Positions 27,531 to 35,235 of a DNA stretch of 64,000 nt are shown here, piece by piece. Location of the stretch: NCBI RefSeq assembly GCF_018343775.1, contig NZ_CP074349.1:5012001-5076000 (forward strand). Direction: 5' to 3'. Each line of letters begins with the position of its first letter. Position 1 is the first letter of the stretch. The position numbers were made by a program, and so were the translations under genes. The DNA is from Pseudomonas cichorii. GTDB taxonomy: Bacteria; Pseudomonadota; Gammaproteobacteria; Pseudomonadales; Pseudomonadaceae. The notes under the pieces were generated by a model that saw nothing but the letters and a program-made list of their open reading frames with translations, was not told the DNA's origin and made no database searches.

Positions 27531-28715
27531 TTACTTGGAACCTGCGGCCCAGCGCATGCCCCAGCCATAGGCCTTGTCCATGTTGCTATGACCGTTGTGG
27601 AAATCCACACGACGGGTCACCTTGACGGCCCCGTTGTCGTTTTCCAGCAGAGCGATCGCACACATGCCCTGACGACCGCCTTCCTCGTTGAGGCGAACCT
27701 CGATAGGTGGCTGGCCCGGGGCGTGGATGGTGACAACACCGTCGGTTTCTTTCCAGTTCGGTGCGCCTTCATAAATGAATGCGTAAACCAGAATGCGGCG
27801 GATCTTGCCCCAGTGCGCGCCGTTGATATGCAACCACTCGCCGTCGCTGATGGAGCCGGTACGGTCATCGCCCATCAATTTGATGAAAGGCTCGGTGTTG
27901 AGCGATCCAAACGAATTGCCCAATGCCTGGACCGCGCCTTTGTAACCGTCCTGTAACTCGAACAGGCAGCCTACATCAAGGTCGATCGCATTGCTCTTCT
28001 TCATCGAGAAGAAGCCGCTGCTTTTGCTCTCACTGCGGCGGTTCCAGTTCAGGTTGACCCTGATTTCACCGAAACCGGCACTGGTTTTCTCCAGGCTGAC
28101 GGAAGCTCGTGTCTTGTCCAGCGTGATCTTGCTGAGACTGACAGTGGGCTTGGGCGCGGCGACTGGTGCAGGTGCAGGTGCAGGTGCAGGTGCAGGAGGC
28201 TGGGCCTCTGGCGCTGCGACTTCAACACCGAAGTTCTTCGCCAGAGGCTCAAGGCCACCGGCAAAGCCCTGGGCGACACAACGGAATTTCCAGGCGCCCT
28301 GACGCAGGTAGAACTCGCCCAGAATCAGCGCGGTTTCCTTCATGCCACTGGTAGGAATGGCCGCTTCGATTCCGCCGGTGACGGTCAGGGCAAGGTGCGA
28401 CACGCTGTCGAAGCTGGCCTTGTTTTCATAGATGGTTGCCGTGAGCGCGACCTTCTCGATAGCGGCATCCAGACGACCCGGATCAAGACTGAAGACAGCG
28501 CGGCCCGCTGACGCTTCCGTCAACTGCACCGCACCGCCACTCACACTCTTCTGACCGAAGAAACACATGTCGTGATCGCCACGGACCTTGCCTGCACTGG
28601 TCAGCAGAAACGCGGAGACATCGATGTCCGCGCCCGCTATAGGGGAATAGCTGACGTCGACCGTCAATGGGCCAGCAGCTACTGGCGCATTGGCGCCTGG
28701 GACAAGTTGAGTCAT
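27531..28715 (-). CDS. terA: TerA: TerD-like domain fused to a C-terminal TerA domain
   Basis: 394 residues. The N-terminal domain (about 1-170) is a diverged TerD fold (VDVSYSPIAGADIDVSAFLL, ETALILGEFYLRQGAWKFRCVAQGF). It is joined by an Ala-Pro linker (about 173-188) from a GGTGCA tandem repeat. The second domain (about 190-394) has IRVNLNWNRR, NAIDLDVGCLFEL, LMGDDRTGSISDGEWLHIN and VTRRVDFHNGHSNMDKAYGWGMRW, typical of TerA. The start overlaps the terZ stop (ATGA), indicating coupling. Confidence 0.93.
   Translation of the reverse strand: MTQLVPGANAPVAAGPLTVDVSYSPIAGADIDVSAFLLTSAGKVRGDHDMCFFGQKSVSGGAVQLTEASAGRAVFSLDPGRLDAAIEKVALTATIYENKASFDSVSHLALTVTGGIEAAIPTSGMKETALILGEFYLRQGAWKFRCVAQGFAGGLEPLAKNFGVEVAAPEAQPPAPAPAPAPAPVAAPKPTVSLSKITLDKTRASVSLEKTSAGFGEIRVNLNWNRRSESKSSGFFSMKKSNAIDLDVGCLFELQDGYKGAVQALGNSFGSLNTEPFIKLMGDDRTGSISDGEWLHINGAHWGKIRRILVYAFIYEGAPNWKETDGVVTIHAPGQPPIEVRLNEEGGRQGMCAIALLENDNGAVKVTRRVDFHNGHSNMDKAYGWGMRWAAGSK
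28165..28194 (+). repeat. Hexamer tandem repeat (GGTGCA)5 inside terA
   Basis: Five exact copies, encoding Ala-Pro dipeptides on the minus strand. It forms the flexible linker between the two TerA domains and is a likely length-variable site. Confidence 0.9.
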
Positions 28716-29305
28716 GCGCGTACTGCTCCGATGGCCAGGTCGACCAGATCGTCAGCGGTACGGCCATTGGTGGCCTGACCTACAGCGGTGAAATCCCAGC
28801 CGCTGGAGGTGCGCGACAGATAGGACATGACTACGCCTGTGTGCTGACCTTTTTCGGACAGATCGAAGCGACCCAGTTCGTTACGGGTGCCCAGATCGAC
28901 GATACGGCAGTAGGCATTGGCGACTTTTTCGAAGTTCTGGCCGGTGAACGAGTTGACCGTGAACACCAGATATTTCACGGTTGCCGGCAGTTTTTCCAGA
29001 TCGACGCTGATGTTTTCGTCATCGCCTGCGCCTTCACCGGTACGGTTGTCGCCGGAGTGATGAATGGCACCGTCACGCGATTGCAACTGGCGGAACCAGA
29101 CCAGGTCGAGAGGCTTCTTGTCGGCATCGAGCATGATGCAGGAGGCGTCCAGGTCGATATCCCCGCCACCGCCGCCCAGCAGCTTGCCGAAGAAACCGCT
29201 CGGCTTTTCAGGGTCCCATCCCAGCCCCATGCTGACTTTCTTAAGGCCTGTACCAGCGGTTTTCTCAAGCGAGATTGTCTGGTTTTTTGCCAAAGTGAGT
29301 GCCAT
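28712..29305 (-). CDS. terZ: TerZ, TerD-family protein, first gene of terZABCDE
   Basis: 197 residues with one TerD domain: VSMGLGWDPEKPSGF, DIDLDASCIML near 48-58, HHSGDNRTGEGAGDDE near 80-95, and FEKVANAYCRIVD. A Gly-rich insertion (LLGGGGG) precedes the first acidic motif. The frame has an ATG four codons earlier, but that ATG overlaps the GGAG serving the ATG at 29305, giving MALTLAKNQT. Its stop overlaps the terA start by 4 bases. A gap of 47 bases to the upstream HAD gene suggests one transcript with the biosynthetic module. Confidence 0.93.
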   Translation of the reverse strand: MALTLAKNQTISLEKTAGTGLKKVSMGLGWDPEKPSGFFGKLLGGGGGDIDLDASCIMLDADKKPLDLVWFRQLQSRDGAIHHSGDNRTGEGAGDDENISVDLEKLPATVKYLVFTVNSFTGQNFEKVANAYCRIVDLGTRNELGRFDLSEKGQHTGVVMSYLSRTSSGWDFTAVGQATNGRTADDLVDLAIGAVRA

Positions 29306-29352
29306 TTTTCGCTCCATGTGAACTACGGAATTCGGATAAAAGTGTTACAGCC

Positions 29353-30057
29353 TTACCGCGATGGGCCATCAATGCCATCCCGATTATGTAACTTGGCGTT
29401 AACGGGGCCTTTATAGCGGCCTCGACGCCACGCCGGATGGAACAAACGCCAGTGCGCATCCTGTGCTGCCGCGAGCAATTCATGGTCGCCACGCGTGTCC
29501 CCCCAGGCGCGTACCCGGAACTGCGAAAGTGGCCCGTAAACACCCTCAAGGCGCATCACCTTGGAGTCGCAGCGGCAGTTGCTGCCCTCGATCAGGCCGG
29601 TGAGCTTGCCGTCGATCACTTCCAGATTGGTGCCGATCAGTTCAACTTTCAGGCGATCTGCGAAAGGTTGCAGGACCATAGCAGGCGATGCTGAACATAG
29701 CGTGACAATGGCGCCCTTTTCGATTTCCGCCGCCACGGACTCCAGCGCCGCCGGACGCATCAGGCGCGCCCAGTACAGCTGGCAGAAGGCTTCGGCCTTC
29801 TGTTGCAGCCAGTCCACCTCAACGCCGGTCAGAAAGGCCTTGATCAGACGGCCCTTGAGCTCATCGCGGGTCACGCGCTTGGCAAGGTAGCCCAGGCTCG
29901 GCAGTACCAGCCGGGCCATACGAACGGAAAAAGCACGCTGCCCAAAAGCGAATTTTAGAAATGGGACAAAGCTGTCATGGCGGGTCAATGTCCCGTCAAA
30001 ATCGAACACCGCCAGCAGGCGCTGCTCCACTTCCACTTCAAGATCAGGCTCTATCAT
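29353..30057 (-). CDS. HAD-IB family phosphatase of the ter module
   Basis: 234 residues. HAD motif I is FDFDGTLTRHDSF (nucleophile Asp near residue 18), motif II is VTLCSASPAMV near 116, and a motif IV-type acidic site is WGDTRGDHELL near 190. The helical cap between motifs I and II resembles SerB-type (subfamily IB) enzymes. It probably removes a phosphate from a small molecule made by the neighbouring enzymes; the substrate is unknown. The ATG directly follows the stop of the CitE-like gene (TAA then ATG, no gap). It is the last gene of the biosynthetic part before terZ. Confidence 0.85.
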   Translation of the reverse strand: MIEPDLEVEVEQRLLAVFDFDGTLTRHDSFVPFLKFAFGQRAFSVRMARLVLPSLGYLAKRVTRDELKGRLIKAFLTGVEVDWLQQKAEAFCQLYWARLMRPAALESVAAEIEKGAIVTLCSASPAMVLQPFADRLKVELIGTNLEVIDGKLTGLIEGSNCRCDSKVMRLEGVYGPLSQFRVRAWGDTRGDHELLAAAQDAHWRLFHPAWRRGRYKGPVNAKLHNRDGIDGPSR

Positions 30058-31008
30058 TTAACTAACTGCCTCAGCGAGTCGAATGCTGGCATCCACGATC
30101 GAAGCGGGGGTCGGCAGGACTCCATGCCATTTGGCGCGCTCCATGATGTGGGTTGCCCATTTGTAATGAGTGGCCGGTTCACACATCGCATCGTTGTACT
30201 TGAACACCGCCGGAGCGACAGAGTTCAAAATCATCCGTGCGCAATTCAGGTCTTCCAGGCTCACACGAAACGCATTCTGAATGATATTGACCTGCGAGGG
30301 GTGGATTGCTGTCTTGCCCACCATACCGTTGGAGATATCCAGCGCCAGTTCCTGCTCCATGATGTCGGGAGTCGCCAATTGCTCAAAAACCGGTGCGGTC
30401 AGGGCAAACCCCTGGGAACCCATCACACCGGACAGCATCGGAATCACATAGCCCATGGGCGTGCCATACAGCGTCATGGCCGGATTGCGGCGCAGCCCCA
30501 GGCAGCCCATCAGATCGTTACCGCCAATGCGCAAGGCAATGATCCGCTCGCCCAGATTCACCTTGAGTGCCTGCCCCAGTTCGACCATGGCCGTCGGGTT
30601 GAACACCTCAGGCGTCTCCAGTGTAGGCATCAGGGCCAGCTCTGGATTGGTAACGGCATCCTCCCAGCTTGCAAGGCTTTGCAGCGAAAGCTTGGGGACA
30701 ACGAACCCATCGACGTGGGCCATCAGCGGCCAGTCATTGAGAATTTTCGCCATTGCCGCATCGCGAGGACGAACAAACAACAACGGGCCATTGACCGGCC
30801 GTCCGCCACGGTCCTGAATGCGTGTCAGCACATTGCGCAGGTTGACCAGCGCCGTCTCGACATCGATCAGCGCCACGGCGTCTTCCAGGCACACGACCAG
30901 AGAGCGCAGTTCGGGGATCTTTTCTGCGAATACCACATCGAGAATGTCGTCGCGGGTGGCAGGCATATAGAGCGTTGCACCCAAAGCATAAGGCGAAGGT
31001 ATGGCCAT
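30058..31008 (-). CDS. HpcH/HpaI aldolase / citrate lyase beta-like (CitE-type) enzyme
   Basis: 316 residues, a TIM-barrel lyase of the CitE/HpcH superfamily. It has the PATRDDILDVVF start, VVCLEDAV near 38-45 (acidic metal-proximal site), FVRPRD near 78 with the phosphate/CoA-type Arg, and GGNDLMGCLGLRR near 165. CitE enzymes cleave or form C-C bonds of CoA thioesters. Members in ter loci lack the rest of citrate lyase and are predicted to act in a nucleoside-like metabolite pathway. The ATG overlaps the upstream stop (TAATG). Function beyond the fold is inferred from context. Confidence 0.85.
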   Translation of the reverse strand: MAIPSPYALGATLYMPATRDDILDVVFAEKIPELRSLVVCLEDAVALIDVETALVNLRNVLTRIQDRGGRPVNGPLLFVRPRDAAMAKILNDWPLMAHVDGFVVPKLSLQSLASWEDAVTNPELALMPTLETPEVFNPTAMVELGQALKVNLGERIIALRIGGNDLMGCLGLRRNPAMTLYGTPMGYVIPMLSGVMGSQGFALTAPVFEQLATPDIMEQELALDISNGMVGKTAIHPSQVNIIQNAFRVSLEDLNCARMILNSVAPAVFKYNDAMCEPATHYKWATHIMERAKWHGVLPTPASIVDASIRLAEAVS

Positions 31009-32102
31009 TAGCTGAGACTCCGAATGATGGTTACCGCCCTATAAGGCCCCAGGGCATTTGCAGATTCTTCGACAGGGATGCCCGCTTTTTCAGTCAGGTG
31101 CATGAGCAGTTGCACATCGCTGTCAGTGGTATTGCGTACCAGCACATGATCGGGCACACGGCGCATGACGGCACGGGTAGCCTCGGCAATCCCCGGCTTC
31201 ACCCGGTTGAGATTGTTGATCCCGAACCGCCCGGCCAGAGTGTCGATCACTTCCCGGGCTGAACGTTTGAGCTCGATGCGCTGCTGCGGCGTCCAGGGTT
31301 GGGCTGCAACAACGCCCTGCAGATTGCGGCGCTGACTTTCGATTCGCTCGATGAACGAGCGAGTCACGTCGTGCCCTTGCAGGTGATCGTAAACGACACA
31401 CCCGTGTAATCCGCCATCAGCAGGCCATATGGAACGCGACACCAGACCTGACACCGTGGCCCCCAGAATACCGGACGGGATGACCCAGTCCTCGGAGGAC
31501 GCCGCCAGCCACGCACTGCCGCACGGGTCGGCCAGCACCACCAGACGCGGCTCTTCGGGAAACCGCGCATCGCCCGCCAGACTGCGTTTGATCTCCCCGG
31601 AAATCGCGCCCTTGCCGGTCCAGCCATCCACGAAAACAATGTTCTGCGCACCATGGGCCTGAATGATGGCCTCAAGCGCTACAGAGTCGATGCCACGGTC
31701 ACGAATAATGCTGATGCCATAGTGATGCGCTTCGCGGCCCAGTCCGATCAAGGACCGACGCAACAAGACACCCAATGGCAAACCGGCACGCACGAATGAC
31801 ACCAGAACGATCTCGCGCCCCTGGCACGCCTGATCGAGGGCCAGCGCCAAAGCCTGCACGTCGGTCGCCATGCGCAGACCATTCTGCATCAGCGCACGTT
31901 CGAACAAAGCGCCATGCGCATCGCCCGGAGCTGACTCCAGGCTGATCATTTCTGAATAATGCTTTTGCTTCGTCTGGATCAGACGCTCTTTTTCCTCGAC
32001 ATCGGTGGTGTCCATCTCGACGCCGCGCAGCAGAAAATGCACGTCATCCGCGAGATAGCTACCGCTGCCCACTGTATCGAGCCCGTGAACGGGATTACTC
32101 AT
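31008..32102 (-). CDS. StiP-type phosphoribosyltransferase-like protein of the ter module
   Basis: 364 residues. Databases name this family 'cysteine protease StiP', but the fold is phosphoribosyltransferase-like (PRTase_1, as I recall). Visible features are VLVSFVRAGLPLGVLLRR near 98-115, a PRPP-loop-like NIVFVDGWTGKGAISGEI near 152-170, and a conserved DPCGSAWLAAS near 190. A C-terminal region (from about 290) rich in basic residues may bind nucleic acid or partner proteins. A GTG three codons upstream is possible. The ATG at 32102 is preferred because it makes the same ATGAGTAA overlap with the preceding gene as the junction one gene upstream. Confidence 0.8.
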   Translation of the reverse strand: MSNPVHGLDTVGSGSYLADDVHFLLRGVEMDTTDVEEKERLIQTKQKHYSEMISLESAPGDAHGALFERALMQNGLRMATDVQALALALDQACQGREIVLVSFVRAGLPLGVLLRRSLIGLGREAHHYGISIIRDRGIDSVALEAIIQAHGAQNIVFVDGWTGKGAISGEIKRSLAGDARFPEEPRLVVLADPCGSAWLAASSEDWVIPSGILGATVSGLVSRSIWPADGGLHGCVVYDHLQGHDVTRSFIERIESQRRNLQGVVAAQPWTPQQRIELKRSAREVIDTLAGRFGINNLNRVKPGIAEATRAVMRRVPDHVLVRNTTDSDVQLLMHLTEKAGIPVEESANALGPYRAVTIIRSLS

Positions 32103-32853
32103 GCGCAGCACCGGCGAACATCTTCGCTAACTGGCTGCGGGCAGGCGTTGCCCACCAATGGCACTCGTCCATGAAGCCCAGATCAGTGATGCTGTCACCA
32201 AAGCCCAGCACCGGACGCTCGCCGTTGACGGCTCGGTCACGGCGCAGCCATTCCTGCACGGCATAGCGCTTGGCCAACCCGTTGGGCAGGAACGCCAGAT
32301 TATTGCCGTTGCCATGCACGTGCATGTCGTCGAGCAGGCCACGTGCCTGCACTTCGGCCAGAACGCGAGTCAGGATGCTGTCATCGCTTTCGTTGTGCTT
32401 GGTGACCACATAATGGAAAAGTTTCGCCTCCTCCACTACCCAGCCACGCAACGAAACGCCCATTTCCTGACCAATGGCCAAAGTTGCGGCGCTCAGCTCA
32501 TGCAAACGTCCCTGATAAGCGGCCAGGGTCTGTTTCATCTGTGCATTCCAGTCGCTGTCCAGGCGACCGGCAGCATCGAGCATCACGCCACCATGGGAGC
32601 AGATTGCGCCCGAGCTGAACGGCAACTTCACCCGGCTGTAAGCCTCGACGCTACGCGCCGTGACCGGCACCACATCGGAATGGGCCAGCAGCCAGTTCAC
32701 GAAGGATTTCTGCACATTGGTCATGTAGCCATTGGCATTGCCGGTGAGGTCGACGGTTGCCACATGCTTTTCGATACCGGGAGCCGTCTTGCGGGCGGTC
32801 TGGAACAGGGTGTCGTCCAGATCCACGAATATCAGCGGGCGTTCGTTACTCAT
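32095..32853 (-). CDS. HAD hydrolase (Cof/sucrose-phosphatase-like) of the ter module
   Basis: 252 residues. Motif I is FVDLDDTLFQTA (nucleophile Asp at about residue 11), motif II is VVPVTARSVEAYSRV, and the acidic motif IV is LGFGDSITDLGFMDE near 225. The large C2-type cap is compatible with sugar-phosphate phosphatases. The start at 32853 overlaps the upstream stop by 8 bases (ATGAGTAA). A likely dephosphorylation step in the ter metabolite pathway; the substrate is unknown. Confidence 0.84.
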   Translation of the reverse strand: MSNERPLIFVDLDDTLFQTARKTAPGIEKHVATVDLTGNANGYMTNVQKSFVNWLLAHSDVVPVTARSVEAYSRVKLPFSSGAICSHGGVMLDAAGRLDSDWNAQMKQTLAAYQGRLHELSAATLAIGQEMGVSLRGWVVEEAKLFHYVVTKHNESDDSILTRVLAEVQARGLLDDMHVHGNGNNLAFLPNGLAKRYAVQEWLRRDRAVNGERPVLGFGDSITDLGFMDECHWWATPARSQLAKMFAGAAHE

Positions 32854-33979
32854 CACAGATGACCTCGGCATTCAGCGCTTCGACCAGCTCGGCGGGCACA
32901 GCCTGCTGAGGGGTTTCGGTGCAGATCAGTACGCGATCGAACTGACCGGGCCGTACGTTGTAAAGAAAATTGGGAATCCCCAGGCCGTAGTTGTCGGAGA
33001 ACGACAAGGCATGATCGATGGCATGCCCCAGGGCAATCGGTGAACGGCTGGTGGAACTGAAATGCACGTCGGCACCGGCCTTTTCCAGACGCTCGGCCAA
33101 CAGGAACGGGCGCCAGACGAATTCGCTGGTGCCCACCACCAGAACACGCTCGCCCTTGGCGACCTGAATGTCGGGGGCCAGGGTGTCGAGTACCGAGCGA
33201 ACACCCAGACGTCCCCAGTCATTAGCGGTGACCAAAGGCCAGTCACCCATGGCGACGGTGCCGACTTCCGGCATGTCCGGCAGTGGCGCGGCCAGATCCT
33301 CGGCAAAGGAATAGGAACCCTGCAGCAAGGAAACCTGCTCGGCCACATCGCCCATGGTGGTGCTGACCGCACCGGCCGACCAGTCGGTCAGGACGCAGGT
33401 CACGACACGCTCGACCTTGCTCAGCCCGGCCTCGACCAGCGCCCGATAGAGGTTGATAAATGTCTTGCCGGTTGAGGCTTCGTCATCCACCAGCACCAGC
33501 GAACGAGCGCCCAGCATCATCTCGCGCAGCGCAGGGTCGGTGGGCAAGTGAATCAGGTGAGCACTGGCGTGGCTGTGTTCTTCCTCGAAACGGGCGAACA
33601 GCTCGGTGCCCGTCGGGTGGCGAGTACTGACCAGATACAGCGAATCCGGACGCGACTCGCTGTAGGCGCGATGCACACCGGCACCCAGCCCTACAGCCGT
33701 CTCGGCCATGCCGATGACCAGCACCGGGCCAGGAAGATCGGCCGGGATCTTGTAGGCAAGGTCCCGGAAGCTCTTGAGCATCACGCCCGGACGCACCGGG
33801 ATATGTCGCCCCAACACGCGGGAAACGAAGAGAAACGCCCGCTTGGGATTGCGTCGCTCGGCAAAGCCGAACAGGGAGTCCGGCGCGATGGTGGACGAGT
33901 CGACCATCACATCGAGACGACCACGAAGCAGATCAGCGCGAAGCCTTGTAGGGGTTGAAAGAGCTGAACTGCTGTCCAT
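32846..33979 (-). CDS. Phosphoribosyltransferase with C-terminal TRSP domain (PRTase_2 type)
   Basis: 377 residues. The N-terminal part is a PRTase-fold domain with the PRPP-binding loop SLVLVDDEASTGKTFINLYRAL near 158-178. The distal region (about 240-377) carries the TRSP-type domain, a family found only C-terminal to such PRTases, with VLVVGTSEFVWRPFLLAERLE and FSSTSRSPIALGHAIDHALSFSDNYG. The frame extends into the upstream gene, but the ATG at 33979 follows AGGA and removes that overlap. Predicted to attach or remove a ribose-phosphate on an unknown base. Confidence 0.84.
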   Translation of the reverse strand: MDSSSALSTPTRLRADLLRGRLDVMVDSSTIAPDSLFGFAERRNPKRAFLFVSRVLGRHIPVRPGVMLKSFRDLAYKIPADLPGPVLVIGMAETAVGLGAGVHRAYSESRPDSLYLVSTRHPTGTELFARFEEEHSHASAHLIHLPTDPALREMMLGARSLVLVDDEASTGKTFINLYRALVEAGLSKVERVVTCVLTDWSAGAVSTTMGDVAEQVSLLQGSYSFAEDLAAPLPDMPEVGTVAMGDWPLVTANDWGRLGVRSVLDTLAPDIQVAKGERVLVVGTSEFVWRPFLLAERLEKAGADVHFSSTSRSPIALGHAIDHALSFSDNYGLGIPNFLYNVRPGQFDRVLICTETPQQAVPAELVEALNAEVICDE

Positions 33980-34046
33980 CGATAGATTCCTGGTTAACGG
34001 GGCCAATGCCCCTTGCGCCTGCCCGTTTCCCGGAGGAAAGCGGTCG

Positions 34047-35183
34047 TTACGTGCGCGAGGCCTCAAGGAGCCAGAGCGCCGACTGGGCAGAGCGTGTAAT
34101 TTCAGTTGTGGTGTACGTCCTCTCAGGACGGGCATGGGATGCCGTTACGCGGCAGGCTTCCAGAAAAGACAGAAGCAATGCCGACTTCACCGCGAAATTC
34201 ATGTTCTGTGCATCCGGCACACTTGAGGTCACCATCCCGATAACCGCGCCACCGTTGTCGAACAGTGGACTGCCACTGGAGCCCGGCTGAATGGGCGCCG
34301 TGAACTGAAACAGGCTGGCATCGCTGTGCAAGCCGAACAGGCCGGATATCCCGCCCTGAGTCACTTGCAGGCTGCCGCCAGAAATAGAAGCCAGTGGATA
34401 ACCCAGCGCTACCACCGTATCGCCAGGCTCCGCGCCCGTGCCTTCACGGAACGTGACCGGTTTGAGCGGCGAAGCGCCTTGTACCCGCAGCAACGCGATG
34501 TCGTTTCGACGATCGACCACCACTGGCTCGACCTTGAAGCGCCCTTCCAGCGAACTGATATACAGCACGCTCATGTCTTCAATGACATGGGCACACGTCA
34601 TCACATGGGAAGGCCCGACCACAAACGCAGTGCCTGTCGCCGACTGATGATGACCGCCCGGAGAGTTGATGGAACTGCGCCGAGGGTGATGATCATTGAC
34701 CTCAAGGCCGATCTTGCGTCCAAACGCTGCCAGTCCGTAGGCAGAACCTTCATGCAGCGCTCGAAACTTCCATTGATCGTTGCGCTGGTAAAACTCACCG
34801 ATGATGATCGAAGCCTCACCGTTGTCCCGCAGATCTGCCTGGACTTCGATTTCCTTGTCGATCACCAGTCGCAAGCTGGAAATATCGCGAATTGGCCCGG
34901 TGGCGGCATAGACGTAAACCATCACCAGAACACGATCACTGCCAGCGGGCAGGCGATCCAGCTTGAGGGAACAACCGACACGCTCCGGCCCGTCGCTCCA
35001 CTCCATCCAGTCCTGCTCGCGATGCAGCAAGGCAGGATTGCCCTTGGGCTGACGTTTTTCGTCGACCGGCAGCAACGCTACCGCCACGTATTCGCCAAAT
35101 ACCGACGCCTTGCCGCTTTCCAGCAGCCACGTGCAATGTGCATTCGCAATAGCTGTATTTGCGCCCGGTGCCAGCAATTTCAT
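34047..35183 (-). CDS. TerD-domain / trypsin-like serine protease fusion
   Basis: 378 residues. The first 165 form a TerD-like domain (APGANTAIAN, ERVGCSLKLDRLPAGSDRVLVMVYV, ASIIIGEFYQRNDQWKFRALHEGSAYGL) in which the Ca2+-type DxDAS and GDNRTG motifs are degenerate. From about 195 a trypsin/HtrA-like protease follows with an intact triad: His in MTCAHVIED, Asp in RRNDIALLRV and Ser in IQPGSSGSPLFDNGGAVIG. No signal peptide, membrane segment or PDZ domain is visible, so it appears cytoplasmic. The ATG at 35183 follows GGAGG; an earlier in-frame start has no ribosome site. Second gene of the minus-strand array. Confidence 0.86.
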   Translation of the reverse strand: MKLLAPGANTAIANAHCTWLLESGKASVFGEYVAVALLPVDEKRQPKGNPALLHREQDWMEWSDGPERVGCSLKLDRLPAGSDRVLVMVYVYAATGPIRDISSLRLVIDKEIEVQADLRDNGEASIIIGEFYQRNDQWKFRALHEGSAYGLAAFGRKIGLEVNDHHPRRSSINSPGGHHQSATGTAFVVGPSHVMTCAHVIEDMSVLYISSLEGRFKVEPVVVDRRNDIALLRVQGASPLKPVTFREGTGAEPGDTVVALGYPLASISGGSLQVTQGGISGLFGLHSDASLFQFTAPIQPGSSGSPLFDNGGAVIGMVTSSVPDAQNMNFAVKSALLLSFLEACRVTASHARPERTYTTTEITRSAQSALWLLEASRT

Positions 35184-35235
35184 GCCCAATCCTCCCTGAT
35201 AAGAGCAAGGCAATAGCAAAAAACTATTATCCCGA

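Noticed and set aside
31008..32102. StiP as a cysteine protease
   Set aside because: The database name is not supported by visible catalytic Cys-His motifs; the residues fit a phosphoribosyltransferase-like fold better.
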